Positions 34,418 through 41,642 of a stretch of 64,000 nucleotides of DNA are shown here, one piece after another. The notes under the pieces were generated by a model that worked only from the letters and a program-made list of their open reading frames with translations, was not told where the DNA came from and made no database searches. The position numbers and the translations under genes were made by a program. Position 1 is the first letter of the stretch. Every line of letters begins with the position of its first letter. Origin of the DNA: Planctomycetota bacterium (lineage in GTDB: Bacteria; Planctomycetota; Planctomycetia; Planctomycetales; Planctomycetaceae); the NCBI GenBank assembly GCA_027623235.1, contig JAQBVJ010000023.1, positions 1 to 64,000 of the forward strand, written 5' to 3'.

Positions 34418-35092
34418 TTATTTCCATCCGTCCGGTGCTGCCGGAACTCCCGAGACAGCACTCTTCAGCAGGTTTCGCAACTCGAAAAAACCCAGTCCGC
34501 TCGCGTTCACCGCAAACAGATTGCAGCCCATCGAATTTTGAACCCGCCTGACAGCGGCCACGGTTCTCACCGCCGCCGCACGGCAACACGCCTCGCGATT
34601 AGCGAGACACGCGACCGCTTCTGCCTCGTTCGAAAACGCGACGACTCCATGAGCATCCCCCGATCGAAGATCGAGCACCGCTCGCCGAGCCGCTTCCGCC
34701 GCGGTTTCGACCGACTCTGTTTTCAGACTGACCGCTCGGCCCGCGTCGTCGAGGGCCGACGACACCGCCTCGCAGCCGGAATGAACGACCGCCAGCCACC
34801 GTGCCGAGCCTGCCGTTTGTGTTTTTTTCTCACCGCGAACGACTTCGACCTTGCGGCTTCGAAGCCAGTCCTGAGCAGATGGAGTGAGGATCGCCTTTGG
34901 TGCAATCTGGATGACTCCGTGTCCGTTGACGCTGTCGCTCAGCAGGTCGCCGGTGATGACCGCTTCGCGAAAGTTGATCGTTGATGGTTGCGAGTTGGGA
35001 ATTTTCGTTTCGGCTTTTGATACAGGCTCATCGCTGGTCACGAGTCGGCTCATGACTTCCGCTACAAGTTGTTCGATGAGTGCCTGATCCAT
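34418..35092 (-). CDS. BMC-associated protein, RpiB/LacA-like C-terminal half, function unknown
   Basis: A 224-residue protein. Residues 1-18, MDQALIEQLVAEVMSRLV, form an amphipathic helix like BMC targeting peptides. The linker at about 30-40 is encoded by the GTTGATGG repeat. Residues 42-86 (AVITGDLL..ILTPSAQDWLRSRKVEVVRG) resemble a short motif found in several BMC accessory proteins. Residues 95-215 (HGVVAFSNEAEAVACLANR, CCRAAAVRTVAAVRRVQNSM, GCNLFAVNASGLGF) recall the sugar-phosphate isomerase RpiB/LacA fold, without its clear catalytic cysteine context. A cargo protein acting on a sugar phosphate is possible; low certainty. Confidence 0.6.
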   Translation of the reverse strand: MDQALIEQLVAEVMSRLVTSDEPVSKAETKIPNSQPSTINFREAVITGDLLSDSVNGHGVIQIAPKAILTPSAQDWLRSRKVEVVRGEKKTQTAGSARWLAVVHSGCEAVSSALDDAGRAVSLKTESVETAAEAARRAVLDLRSGDAHGVVAFSNEAEAVACLANREACCRAAAVRTVAAVRRVQNSMGCNLFAVNASGLGFFELRNLLKSAVSGVPAAPDGWK

Positions 35093-35108
35093 GCCGCTGG
35101 GTGTGTTT

Positions 35109-35366
35109 CTATTTGTCGACGATGCCGAGTGTCGCGAATCTCACGGGAGAGTTTTCCACCTTCACCATCACTTGAACGTGTTTCCCGTCGCTCGTGATGA
35201 TGACCTTGTCGCCTCGCCCGCTGCCGAGTTCATCAATGACGATGATCGGATCACCGTCGTCCTGACCGCGAATGCCAAGCGGCTGTGCAATCAGCAACCG
35301 CCAACCATCCATCGAAGGATGCTTGATCGTCGAGACCACTCGGCCAATGACTTCCGCAATTTGCAT
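35109..35366 (-). CDS. BMC-P pentameric shell protein (EutN/CcmL family), copy 2
   Basis: An 85-residue protein. MQIAEVIGRVVSTIKHPSM, then LLIAQPLG, IIVIDELGSGRGDKVIITSDG and FATLGIVDK give the complete EutN/CcmL fold. It forms shell vertices with its two paralogues. It starts 8 nt downstream of the right-hand repeat of the four-helix-bundle cassette. Confidence 0.94.
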   Translation of the reverse strand: MQIAEVIGRVVSTIKHPSMDGWRLLIAQPLGIRGQDDGDPIIVIDELGSGRGDKVIITSDGKHVQVMVKVENSPVRFATLGIVDK

Positions 35367-35373
35367 TTGAAAA

Positions 35374-35808
35374 AGTTGATGGTGGATAGTTGATGGTTGA
35401 GAGTTCAGTTTCGTGTGAGGCTTGATCGAAGGCCGCTCATCATCTTGCCGAGTTCTTCGCCTTTGGCTCGCACCGTCGATAGTTGTTCTTCGGTCACGAA
35501 TCCTCTTCGCTTTGCGAGGTGTGTCTGCGAGACGACCTCGCAGACTGATCCGAATGCGATTTCGACGAACCTCGAAAAGCCCTGCTTTGAGCCTCTTCCG
35601 CTTCCTTCTGCCAGATTCGACGACACGGAAACGGCTGCCCGTCGAAGCTGACTCGTGAGTCCGAATGTCTCCACGCGAGGAAATGTCTCCGACACGTCAT
35701 AAACGAGGTCCGCAAACTCAATCGCCTTTTGCCACACGGAAAGCTGTTCGAACCCAAAAGCCGCCACCGTGCAGCCTCCTCTCAACAATCAACAATCCAC
35801 CATCAACT
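35374..35808. mobile_element. Cassette of S23-type gene between 28-bp inverted repeats (1)
   Basis: AGTTGATGGTGGATAGTTGA.. at 35374-35401 and its complement at 35781-35808 match at 26 of 28 positions. They enclose exactly one gene, a four-helix-bundle protein. The outer end overlaps the stop codon of the aldehyde dehydrogenase. The architecture is that of a 23S rRNA intervening sequence, but located in an mRNA. Confidence 0.7.
35405..35767 (-). CDS. Four-helix-bundle protein, S23 (23S rRNA intervening sequence) family, copy 1
   Basis: A 120-residue helical protein. [62 protein letters not shown] and KMMSGLRSSL are the diagnostic pattern of the S23/IVP family, often encoded in rRNA intervening sequences; related to the Avd protein of diversity-generating retroelements. 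The GTG at 35767 has a perfect AGGAGG 7 nt upstream. It lies inside inverted repeats within the BMC operon. No BMC role is known; it is probably a passenger. Confidence 0.88.
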   Translation of the reverse strand: MAAFGFEQLSVWQKAIEFADLVYDVSETFPRVETFGLTSQLRRAAVSVSSNLAEGSGRGSKQGFSRFVEIAFGSVCEVVSQTHLAKRRGFVTEEQLSTVRAKGEELGKMMSGLRSSLTRN

Positions 35809-37249
35809 AAATAATCCTCAGGTCGTCCACCAACGTGCATCGCCGTTGTCTTGTGAACGTCAGCGGATTCGTAACGCCCTCACCGGTCGGAGTCGCGATG
35901 GAGAAGCTCAAATAGCCTTCTCCGCCGAGTCCCAGGCCGGCTCCACAGGGGCCGTTTTTGATGAACAATGTCGTTTCCATCAGCCTGCCCATCTTCGTCA
36001 TCGTGTTGACGTTGCGGGTGTGGATGATGCTGGTGTGACGGAAGCCGTGTTCGTATTCGAGGGCCATGTCGATCGCGTGGTCCGAATTCTTTGCTCGAAC
36101 GAACGGGACGAATGGCATCATCTGCTCTTCGGGCACGAACGGGTTGGACGTGTCCGTTTCGCCGAACAGGATTTGTGTGTTGGACGGAACGGTCAGGCCG
36201 ATCGCTTTGGCGAGGACCGCAGCGTCTTTTCCGACCAGGTCCCGGTTGAGGATCCAGTGGCCACCCGGTTCCTTTGGCGGCGAGAACGCCTTCTTCGTGA
36301 GAGCGTCAATCTGGCGGGCGTCCAGACGGTAGCCGCCGTGCCGGCTGACCGCGTTGAGCAGGTCGTCGAAGATCGACTCGACGGCGAAGACTTCCTTCTC
36401 ACTGATGCACAGCAGGTTGTTGTCGTAGGCGGCTCCCGTGACGATCGACCGGGCGGCGTTGTTGATGTCAGCCGTCTCGTCGACGACGACTGGCGGGTTG
36501 CCAGGGCCGGCGACGATGGCTCGTTTATTACTGGCGAGGGCCGCCCTCGCGACGGCCGGGCCACCGGTGACGCAGAGCAGTTTGACTCCGCGATGTTTGA
36601 AGATCGCGTCGGCCGATTCGATCGTCGGGTTGCCGATGATCGTGACCAGATTGTTAATGCCGATCGCTTTGTGGATCGCTTTATTGAAACGGCGAACGCC
36701 CTCGCACGCGATCTTCGCTCCAGCCGGATGCGGATTGCAGACGATCGTGTTGCCGGACGAGACCATGTTGACGAAGTTCGCGGCGAGCGTCGGCAGCGAG
36801 TGCGTGACCGGCGTGATCGCACCGATGACTCCGAACGGAGCGTATTCGGTCACGGTCAGTCCGTGGTCGCCGCTGACCGCGTCGCACTTCAGGAACTCCA
36901 TGCCGGGGACTTTGGAGATGATCTTCAGCTTCTCGATTTTGTGGTCGAGCCGCCCGATCTGCGTCTCTTCCAGTTCGAGCCGCCCGAGTTCTTCGGCCTG
37001 GTCGCTGCAGATGTCTTTGACAATTTGAATGGCCTTGCCGCGATTTTCCATCGAGGTCGTCTTGAGCTGCTCAAACGCCGCGTTCGCGGCCGCGACGGCG
37101 GCGTCGACGTCAGTGAAGACGCCCCAGTCTCCGCCATTCTGGTTCGCCGATCCGTTGGCTTTTGCTGCGACTCCGTTCGACTTGGTCAGTTGAGCAAGCA
37201 CTTCCTGAACGACGGCTCGCACGGTCTGTTCGGTCGAAACTGTGGTCAT
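35807..37249 (-). CDS. CoA-acylating aldehyde dehydrogenase of the microcompartment (PduP/EutE-like)
   Basis: A 480-residue enzyme. Residues 1-22 ([20 protein letters not shown]) are an amphipathic encapsulation peptide, followed by a linker of about 20 residues rich in Ala/Asn/Gly. The catalytic domain has [69 protein letters not shown] and the cysteine in [16 protein letters not shown]. It oxidises lactaldehyde (by family, propionaldehyde or acetaldehyde) to the acyl-CoA with NAD. The ATG at 37249 has GAGGAA upstream. It feeds PduL. Confidence 0.94.
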   Translation of the reverse strand: MTTVSTEQTVRAVVQEVLAQLTKSNGVAAKANGSANQNGGDWGVFTDVDAAVAAANAAFEQLKTTSMENRGKAIQIVKDICSDQAEELGRLELEETQIGRLDHKIEKLKIISKVPGMEFLKCDAVSGDHGLTVTEYAPFGVIGAITPVTHSLPTLAANFVNMVSSGNTIVCNPHPAGAKIACEGVRRFNKAIHKAIGINNLVTIIGNPTIESADAIFKHRGVKLLCVTGGPAVARAALASNKRAIVAGPGNPPVVVDETADINNAARSIVTGAAYDNNLLCISEKEVFAVESIFDDLLNAVSRHGGYRLDARQIDALTKKAFSPPKEPGGHWILNRDLVGKDAAVLAKAIGLTVPSNTQILFGETDTSNPFVPEEQMMPFVPFVRAKNSDHAIDMALEYEHGFRHTSIIHTRNVNTMTKMGRLMETTLFIKNGPCGAGLGLGGEGYLSFSIATPTGEGVTNPLTFTRQRRCTLVDDLRII

Positions 37250-37305
37250 TGGATTTCCTCGATGGGTTCCCGGAGGGGCCGGTTGACAATTCTGTGGTTT
37301 CTTTC

Positions 37306-37369
37306 GGGAAGGCGAGGCTCCCGCCGAGCCGCGGTTGCGCGTGCGGTTCGGCAGGAGCCTCACCCTCCC
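37306..37369. repeat. GGGAGGGCGAGGCTCC inverted-repeat element, copy 2
   Basis: Arms 37306-37332 and 37343-37369 form a stem of about 27 bp with few mismatches, in the gap between the membrane protein and the aldehyde dehydrogenase. Confidence 0.8.
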
Positions 37370-37383
37370 TTCTCAGTTACTGC

Positions 37384-37872
37384 TCAGCATTCAGCTCGAA
37401 AATCTTCATTCAGCTCGAAAATCTTCACATCGATCCAGTCCAGCACTCGCTGCCGGAACGGGAACGACATGATCATCACCGTGACAAGAAACAGGATGAC
37501 TCCCAGTGCCAGCTCGTTGGACTCGGACATCCAAGCGATGATTGCGAAGAATGCCGAACCCTCGCACAGAGCCATGCCAATAATCAGGCGGCTCTGGTAA
37601 ATGCCGGCGAGCCGCTTTCGTCCTTCCTCAGAATCCGTGATGTGTTGTCGCTGTTGTTGAATCTGGTTTTTCGGAATGACAGTCAGCATGACAGCCCGCA
37701 CGCCGAGGTTGATCAGCGCGAAACCGGCTGCCATGTAGGTCATCATCGGCGTTCCCGCGTTGGGATCAGGGTCGCTTTTGATGAACGTCGCAACGCCCAG
37801 AAAGACGACCACGCCCATGATCAATGCCACCGTGACGATCTTCATGCCTTTCACGTGTTGGTCGATTGCCAT
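37384..37872 (-). CDS. Four-TM membrane protein in the BMC operon, unknown function
   Basis: A 162-residue protein with hydrophobic helices at about 8-28, 43-64, 98-115 and 123-143. An Arg/Gln/His-rich loop lies at 68-95. It does not resemble known sugar permeases; length and topology suggest a small accessory membrane protein. It lies between BMC-P copy 3 and the aldehyde dehydrogenase. A 19-bp tandem duplication at 37389-37426 changes its C-terminal residues: without it the protein would end ..FELNAEQ. Confidence 0.7.
   Translation of the reverse strand: MAIDQHVKGMKIVTVALIMGVVVFLGVATFIKSDPDPNAGTPMMTYMAAGFALINLGVRAVMLTVIPKNQIQQQRQHITDSEEGRKRLAGIYQSRLIIGMALCEGSAFFAIIAWMSESNELALGVILFLVTVMIMSFPFRQRVLDWIDVKIFELNEDFRAEC
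37389..37426. repeat. 19-bp perfect tandem duplication at gene end
   Basis: ATTCAGCTCGAAAATCTTC occurs twice head to tail. Because 19 is not a multiple of three, it shifts the last codons and extends the membrane protein by a few residues. Confidence 0.85.
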
Positions 37873-37924
37873 TCCGAATTCTCCTTACGAAACGCGCCAG
37901 CCCTCCGAGGCCAGCCTCAACCCA

Positions 37925-38236
37925 TCAGTCCGTCGATTTGAAAATTGTGCTTCCCGCCACAGTGACTTCGTCGACGATGCCGATGATGGCCGCGTCGATC
38001 GGCAGCTTTTTTGTGTCCTCGGTGAACCGGGCACTCGACCCCTGCACGATGAGAACGGTCTCACCCACTCCGCAGCCGACCGTGTCGACGCAGATAAAGG
38101 TTCGCCCCGTTCCCTGGAGACTGCTCTTGTCCTTCTCGTTCACACGCAGCGGTTCCACGACGAGCAGCTTCTGCCCCGTCATGATTTCCGCCTTCTGTGT
38201 CGAGACGACACTGCCGGTAACACGTGCGAGAAACAT
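37925..38236 (-). CDS. BMC-P pentameric shell protein (EutN/CcmL family), copy 3
   Basis: A 103-residue protein. MFLARVTGSVVSTQKAEIM, QKLLVVEPLRVNE, TFICVDTVGCGVGETVLIVQ, SSARFTED and IDAAIIGIVDEVTV give the complete EutN/CcmL pattern. Longer than the other two copies by a charged loop at 32-46. Three different pentamers suggest mixed vertices, as in other planctomycete BMC loci. Confidence 0.95.
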   Translation of the reverse strand: MFLARVTGSVVSTQKAEIMTGQKLLVVEPLRVNEKDKSSLQGTGRTFICVDTVGCGVGETVLIVQGSSARFTEDTKKLPIDAAIIGIVDEVTVAGSTIFKSTD

Positions 38237-38251
38237 GTTCTCATTCCTGTT

Positions 38252-38313
38252 CCTCTGCGACTCCGCGCCTCTGCGTGAGAATCATTTTCACGCAGAGACG
38301 CAGAGACGCAGAG
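38252..38313. repeat. CGCAGAG-family inverted repeat between BMC-P 3 and ackA
   Basis: CCTCTGCGACTCCGCGCCTC and on to 38280 pairs with CACGCAGAGACGCAGAGACG from 38288. It is the same family as 14761-14830. Confidence 0.7.
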
Positions 38314-38325
38314 TTGAGTGATGGT

Positions 38326-39564
38326 TCAGGTGGCGAGTCCAACTGCCTCGACTGTCTGTCTCGCCACGACGATTTCTTCGTTCGTCGGGACGACCCAGAT
38401 TTGAGTCTTTGAATCGTCGCTCGAAATGCAGCTCTCGCTGTTTCGATCGACGCTTGTGTTTTTGTTTTCGTCGAGAACGATGCCTGCCCACTCGAGGCCC
38501 TCGCACACATCTCTTCGAATTCGTTCGCTGTTTTCTCCGATGCCTCCGGTGAAGACGATGGCGTCCGCTCCGCCGAGCACGACCAGGTACGAGCCCAGGT
38601 ACTGACGGATCGAAGCGACAAACACCTTCAGAGCGAACTCCGCCCGCTCGTGCCCACTGGCCGCGGCCTCTTCCAGATCGCGGACATCGCTGCTGAGACC
38701 GGACAGTCCCAGCAAGCCTCCATTCGATGACATCTCGGTGAGCAGTTCCTGCATCGACTTGCCGCTCAACCGCATCAGAAGCGGCAGAGCAAACGGGTCG
38801 AAGTCGCCCACTCGGTTGTTGTGCAGCACGCCCGTTTGAGGACTCATGCCGAGGCTGTTGGCCTGCGACCTGTTTCCCCGCTGAGCACACAGCGAGTTGC
38901 TGCCACCCAGGTGACACGAGATGACCCTCAGATCATCGTTGCCGAGAATCTCGCCGATGCGACCGCCGATGAATCGATGGCTCGCCCCGTGAAAACCCCA
39001 GCGTTTCGTCTCGTATTTGTCCTGCCACTCGTACGGAACGGCGTACGCCCGGTTCTCTGGCGGGATGGTCTCGTGAAACGCCGTCTCCAGCGCTGCCACG
39101 AGCGGAATCTGCGGAAACGCCTGCCGAAGCTGCCTCATCGCCCGGGCGTAGGGCGGGTTGTGAGCCGGAGCCACATCCGCCAGTTCCTCCATCCGGGTGA
39201 GGAGTTCTTCATCGACGATCCGCACGCCACTGAGCTTCCCGGCAAAGACGGCTTTGAAGCCGATGCCAGCCAGCTCGGACGCATCCTGCAGACATCCATG
39301 CTCGGAATCCGACAACTGTTCGAGGCAGATGTTGACGGCCGCCGCGTGGTCGGGGATGTGAGTCACCCGCTCCTCGCTCCAGTCGCCGATCTCGACAGAA
39401 CAGTTGCTGTCCTCAAGTCCGATCCGATCAATGCCGCCTCGAGCAAGCTGCTCTTCGGTCGACATATCAAAGAGCCGGTACTTGAAGCTGGTTGATCCAA
39501 GGTTTGCTACGAGAACCTTTGGTTCTGGCTGAGGGTTGAGGGCTGAGGGGCGAGGGGGTGTCAT
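38326..39564 (-). CDS. ackA: Acetate kinase-family enzyme of the microcompartment
   Basis: A 412-residue ASKHA-fold kinase. [19 protein letters not shown] is the phosphate-1 strand, [19 protein letters not shown] and [17 protein letters not shown] are the acetate-kinase signatures, and [21 protein letters not shown] closes the site. It would take the acyl phosphate from PduL and form ATP and lactate (or acetate/propionate). The first 16 residues ([14 protein letters not shown]) are encoded by the repeat arm of the adjacent cassette and look acquired. The ATG overlaps the stop of the four-helix gene as ATGA. Confidence 0.92.
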   Translation of the reverse strand: MTPPRPSALNPQPEPKVLVANLGSTSFKYRLFDMSTEEQLARGGIDRIGLEDSNCSVEIGDWSEERVTHIPDHAAAVNICLEQLSDSEHGCLQDASELAGIGFKAVFAGKLSGVRIVDEELLTRMEELADVAPAHNPPYARAMRQLRQAFPQIPLVAALETAFHETIPPENRAYAVPYEWQDKYETKRWGFHGASHRFIGGRIGEILGNDDLRVISCHLGGSNSLCAQRGNRSQANSLGMSPQTGVLHNNRVGDFDPFALPLLMRLSGKSMQELLTEMSSNGGLLGLSGLSSDVRDLEEAAASGHERAEFALKVFVASIRQYLGSYLVVLGGADAIVFTGGIGENSERIRRDVCEGLEWAGIVLDENKNTSVDRNSESCISSDDSKTQIWVVPTNEEIVVARQTVEAVGLAT

Positions 39565-40000
39565 TGGGTGCCTCCTGCTCGGCTCTTCCGAAGACCGCTC
39601 AACATGCGGGCGAGGCGGTCAGCTGTCGCGTAGAGCGACGTTGCCGATTCGTCTGCCTGAAAAGACTGCCGCTGGGCAATCTTCATGTGTGAGACAGTCT
39701 CCATGAGTGATCCGTAAGCGATTTCAATGAAGCGAACAAAGTCGCGGTCCGAGAAACGCCCGGAACCTTCTGCGATGTCAGCCGCAATCGAAACCGCTGC
39801 TCTCCGTAGTTGATTGGTCAGTCCAAATCGCTCGTCAGCAGAAAATGAACGCGTTGCCTTGTAGATGTCGTCGGAAAACTCGATGGCAAGTTGCCACACT
39901 TCGAGTTTCTCAAACCGAAACGCCATCAAAGACTCCTTCCGCATTCCACCTCATCCGGCTTCAAGCGCAAACCCTCGTCCCTCAGCCCTCGCCTCTCAGC
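39528..40000. mobile_element. Cassette of S23-type gene between 29-bp inverted repeats (2)
   Basis: GCTGAGGGTTGAGGGCTGAG.. at 39528-39556 and its complement at 39972-40000 match at 25 of 29 positions and enclose one four-helix-bundle gene. The right arm ends 1 nt from the stop of BMC-H copy 1; the left arm lies in the 5' coding region of ackA. The arm sequence is unrelated to that of the first cassette. Confidence 0.6.
39561..39926 (-). CDS. Four-helix-bundle protein, S23 family, copy 2
   Basis: A 121-residue protein. [60 protein letters not shown] and [11 protein letters not shown] repeat the S23 pattern of copy 1 at about 40 percent identity by eye. AGGAGT lies 6 nt before the ATG at 39926. 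The stop overlaps the start of ackA, so translation of ackA is probably coupled to it. Confidence 0.88.
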   Translation of the reverse strand: MAFRFEKLEVWQLAIEFSDDIYKATRSFSADERFGLTNQLRRAAVSIAADIAEGSGRFSDRDFVRFIEIAYGSLMETVSHMKIAQRQSFQADESATSLYATADRLARMLSGLRKSRAGGTQ

Positions 40001-40001
40001 A

Positions 40002-40271
40002 CTACACAAACGCCGCCAGCGTGCTGGCATCCGGTCGCGGCATGACGTGAGCCGAAACGAGTTCGCCGCTTGCAGAGGCCGCTGCAGCCCCTGCGTCGAC
40101 GGCTGCTCGAACCGAGCCGACATCACCCGAGATAATCGTGGTCACGTAGGCTCCGCCGATCTGAATCTGTTTGACGAGACTCACACTGGCGGACTTCAGC
40201 ATCACATCTGAGGCTTCGATCGTGGCGACGAGGCCCTTGGTCTCGATGAGACCGATTGCTTCACCCTTCAT
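40002..40271 (-). CDS. BMC-H hexameric shell protein, copy 1
   Basis: An 89-residue protein that is a single BMC domain. GEAIGLIETKGLVATIEASD and SVSLVKQIQIGGAYVTTII are the hallmark strands and helix; [18 protein letters not shown] is the second helix. Hexamers of such proteins tile the shell facets. The pore loop region SASGEL differs from that of copy 2, which may alter metabolite selectivity. Confidence 0.96.
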   Translation of the reverse strand: MKGEAIGLIETKGLVATIEASDVMLKSASVSLVKQIQIGGAYVTTIISGDVGSVRAAVDAGAAAASASGELVSAHVMPRPDASTLAAFV

Positions 40272-40290
40272 TTATCAGTTCCCGATAAAG

Positions 40291-40378
40291 AGTTGATTGT
40301 TGATAGTGGATTGTTGATAGGCTGAGGTCGAATGTTGATGAGCAGACTCTATCAACAATCGACTATTTACTATCAACT
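40291..40378. repeat. GTTGATTG inverted-repeat pair between the two BMC-H genes
   Basis: Arms 40291-40320 and 40349-40378 (AGTTGATTGTTGATAGTGGA.. and complement, 26 of 30 matching) enclose 28 nt. The outer end forms the TAG stop of BMC-H copy 2. Same arm family as cassette 1, but without a gene inside. Confidence 0.75.
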
Positions 40379-40670
40379 ACTTCGCGGCCTTGGCCGAAGG
40401 AAGTACAGAAGCGAGTTCTTCGTGCGGTCGCGGAATGACCTGAACCGAAACGACTTCGCCGATCTTGCTGGCTGCAGCGGCACCGGCATCGAGGGCCGCT
40501 TTCACTGCCGCGACGTCGCCGACGACGAAGGCCGTTACCAGCCCGCTACCGACTTTTTCCCAGCCCGTCATCTGCACGTTGGCAGATTTGAGCATTGCAT
40601 CCACAGCCTCGATGAGACACACGAGACCTTTGGTCTCCAGCATCCCGAGGGCTTCCGAAGCTTTCGCCAT
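40377..40670 (-). CDS. BMC-H hexameric shell protein, copy 2
   Basis: A 97-residue BMC-domain protein. [41 protein letters not shown] and [20 protein letters not shown] fit the facet hexamer family. The segment [12 protein letters not shown] is closer to PduA-type proteins than copy 1. The C-terminal extension after VIPRPH is short and charged. First shell gene of the operon, so probably the most abundant. Confidence 0.96.
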   Translation of the reverse strand: MAKASEALGMLETKGLVCLIEAVDAMLKSANVQMTGWEKVGSGLVTAFVVGDVAAVKAALDAGAAAASKIGEVVSVQVIPRPHEELASVLPSAKAAK

Positions 40671-40690
40671 TTGAGGTTCCCCTTTAGAAA

Positions 40691-40779
40691 AGTTGATGGT
40701 TTATTGTCGATAGTCGATGGTCGGATTTGGGCGAGAGTGATCTGTGTTTCTATCAACTCTCAACAATCGACCATCAACT
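40691..40779. repeat. GTTGATGG inverted-repeat pair between pduL and BMC-H 2
   Basis: Arms 40691-40720 and 40750-40779 match inverted at 24 of 30 positions around a 29-nt loop. The stop codon of pduL (TGA) lies inside the outer arm. Confidence 0.7.
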
Positions 40780-41493
40780 CTTCGTGCCACAGGCACACGG
40801 CTTCTGATGCAGAAGCTCGACGTGAGTTGCGTTCTCGAGGTTGCACGCATTTCCCTCGTCCGTGTCAATGTGCACCTCAAGCTTTGTGTCTTCCGTGACA
40901 CGCACGACGAGGTCTTCCAGAGTCGTCGTGCAACCCTCCGAAACAATTCGAAGGTCCATCATGTCTCCGGCTTTGACGCCGAAGTGTTTCAAATCGGCCG
41001 GCCCCATATGGACATGCCGCATCGCCCGGATGACTCCCTCTTTGAGCTCGACCGAACCGGCCGGACCGACGAGCAGGCAGCCCGGCGTGTCGTGGTGATC
41101 GCCACTGATCCGTACAGGAGCGTCGATTCCCAGTGAGATCGCATCTGTGAATGCCAGCTCAACCTGAGTCGGTCGGACCGGGCCGAGAACTCGGACTTCG
41201 GGAAGCATTCTTCGGCGAGGCCCAACGACCATTACGGTCTGCTTTGCCGCGAAGAAGCCGTCCTGGTAGAGCGGCTTGTGAACTTCCAGTTGAGCCCCTT
41301 TGCCGAAGAGTACTTCGACATGCTCCTGCGACAGGTGGATGTGCCGGGCGCTGATGTTGACTCGAAGCGGATTCGGCTTGCCGTCCGCGAGTGGCGTGGC
41401 CGAAGCCGACGCGCTGCTCGCTCCGAGCTGTGAGCTCAGCACCTTGCGGACAAGCTGCTCGATATCGCTGCGACTGAGATTTGTGGCTGTCAT
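40774..41493 (-). CDS. pduL: Phosphotransacylase PduL
   Basis: A 239-residue enzyme. Residues 1-23 ([17 protein letters not shown]) form an N-terminal encapsulation helix, followed by an Ala/Ser linker. The two PduL zinc motifs are clear: [19 protein letters not shown] and [19 protein letters not shown]. It exchanges CoA for phosphate on lactyl-, propionyl- or acetyl-CoA, recycling CoA inside the shell. Second gene of the operon after the regulator. Confidence 0.96.
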   Translation of the reverse strand: MTATNLSRSDIEQLVRKVLSSQLGASSASASATPLADGKPNPLRVNISARHIHLSQEHVEVLFGKGAQLEVHKPLYQDGFFAAKQTVMVVGPRRRMLPEVRVLGPVRPTQVELAFTDAISLGIDAPVRISGDHHDTPGCLLVGPAGSVELKEGVIRAMRHVHMGPADLKHFGVKAGDMMDLRIVSEGCTTTLEDLVVRVTEDTKLEVHIDTDEGNACNLENATHVELLHQKPCACGTKS

Positions 41494-41543
41494 ATTTCGA
41501 GGCTTCTCGCCGAATGTGAATCGATTTCAAAAGTCACGCTGCC

Positions 41544-41617
41544 GGGAGGGCGAGGCTCCCGCTGAGCCGCAAGCACAACCAGATGCGCTCACGGCTCAGC
41601 AGGAGCTTCGCCCTCCC
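41544..41617. repeat. GGGAGGGCGAGGCTCC inverted-repeat element, copy 3
   Basis: Arms 41544-41569 and 41592-41617 pair over 26 bp with two mismatches, between the DeoR regulator and pduL. Confidence 0.8.
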
Positions 41618-41642
41618 GAAAACTCGAACGAGCTTTCGCCAC

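Noticed and set aside
35729-37600. 623-codon plus-strand open frame across the aldehyde dehydrogenase
   Set aside because: Arg/Val/Asp-rich shadow of a strongly supported minus-strand enzyme gene.
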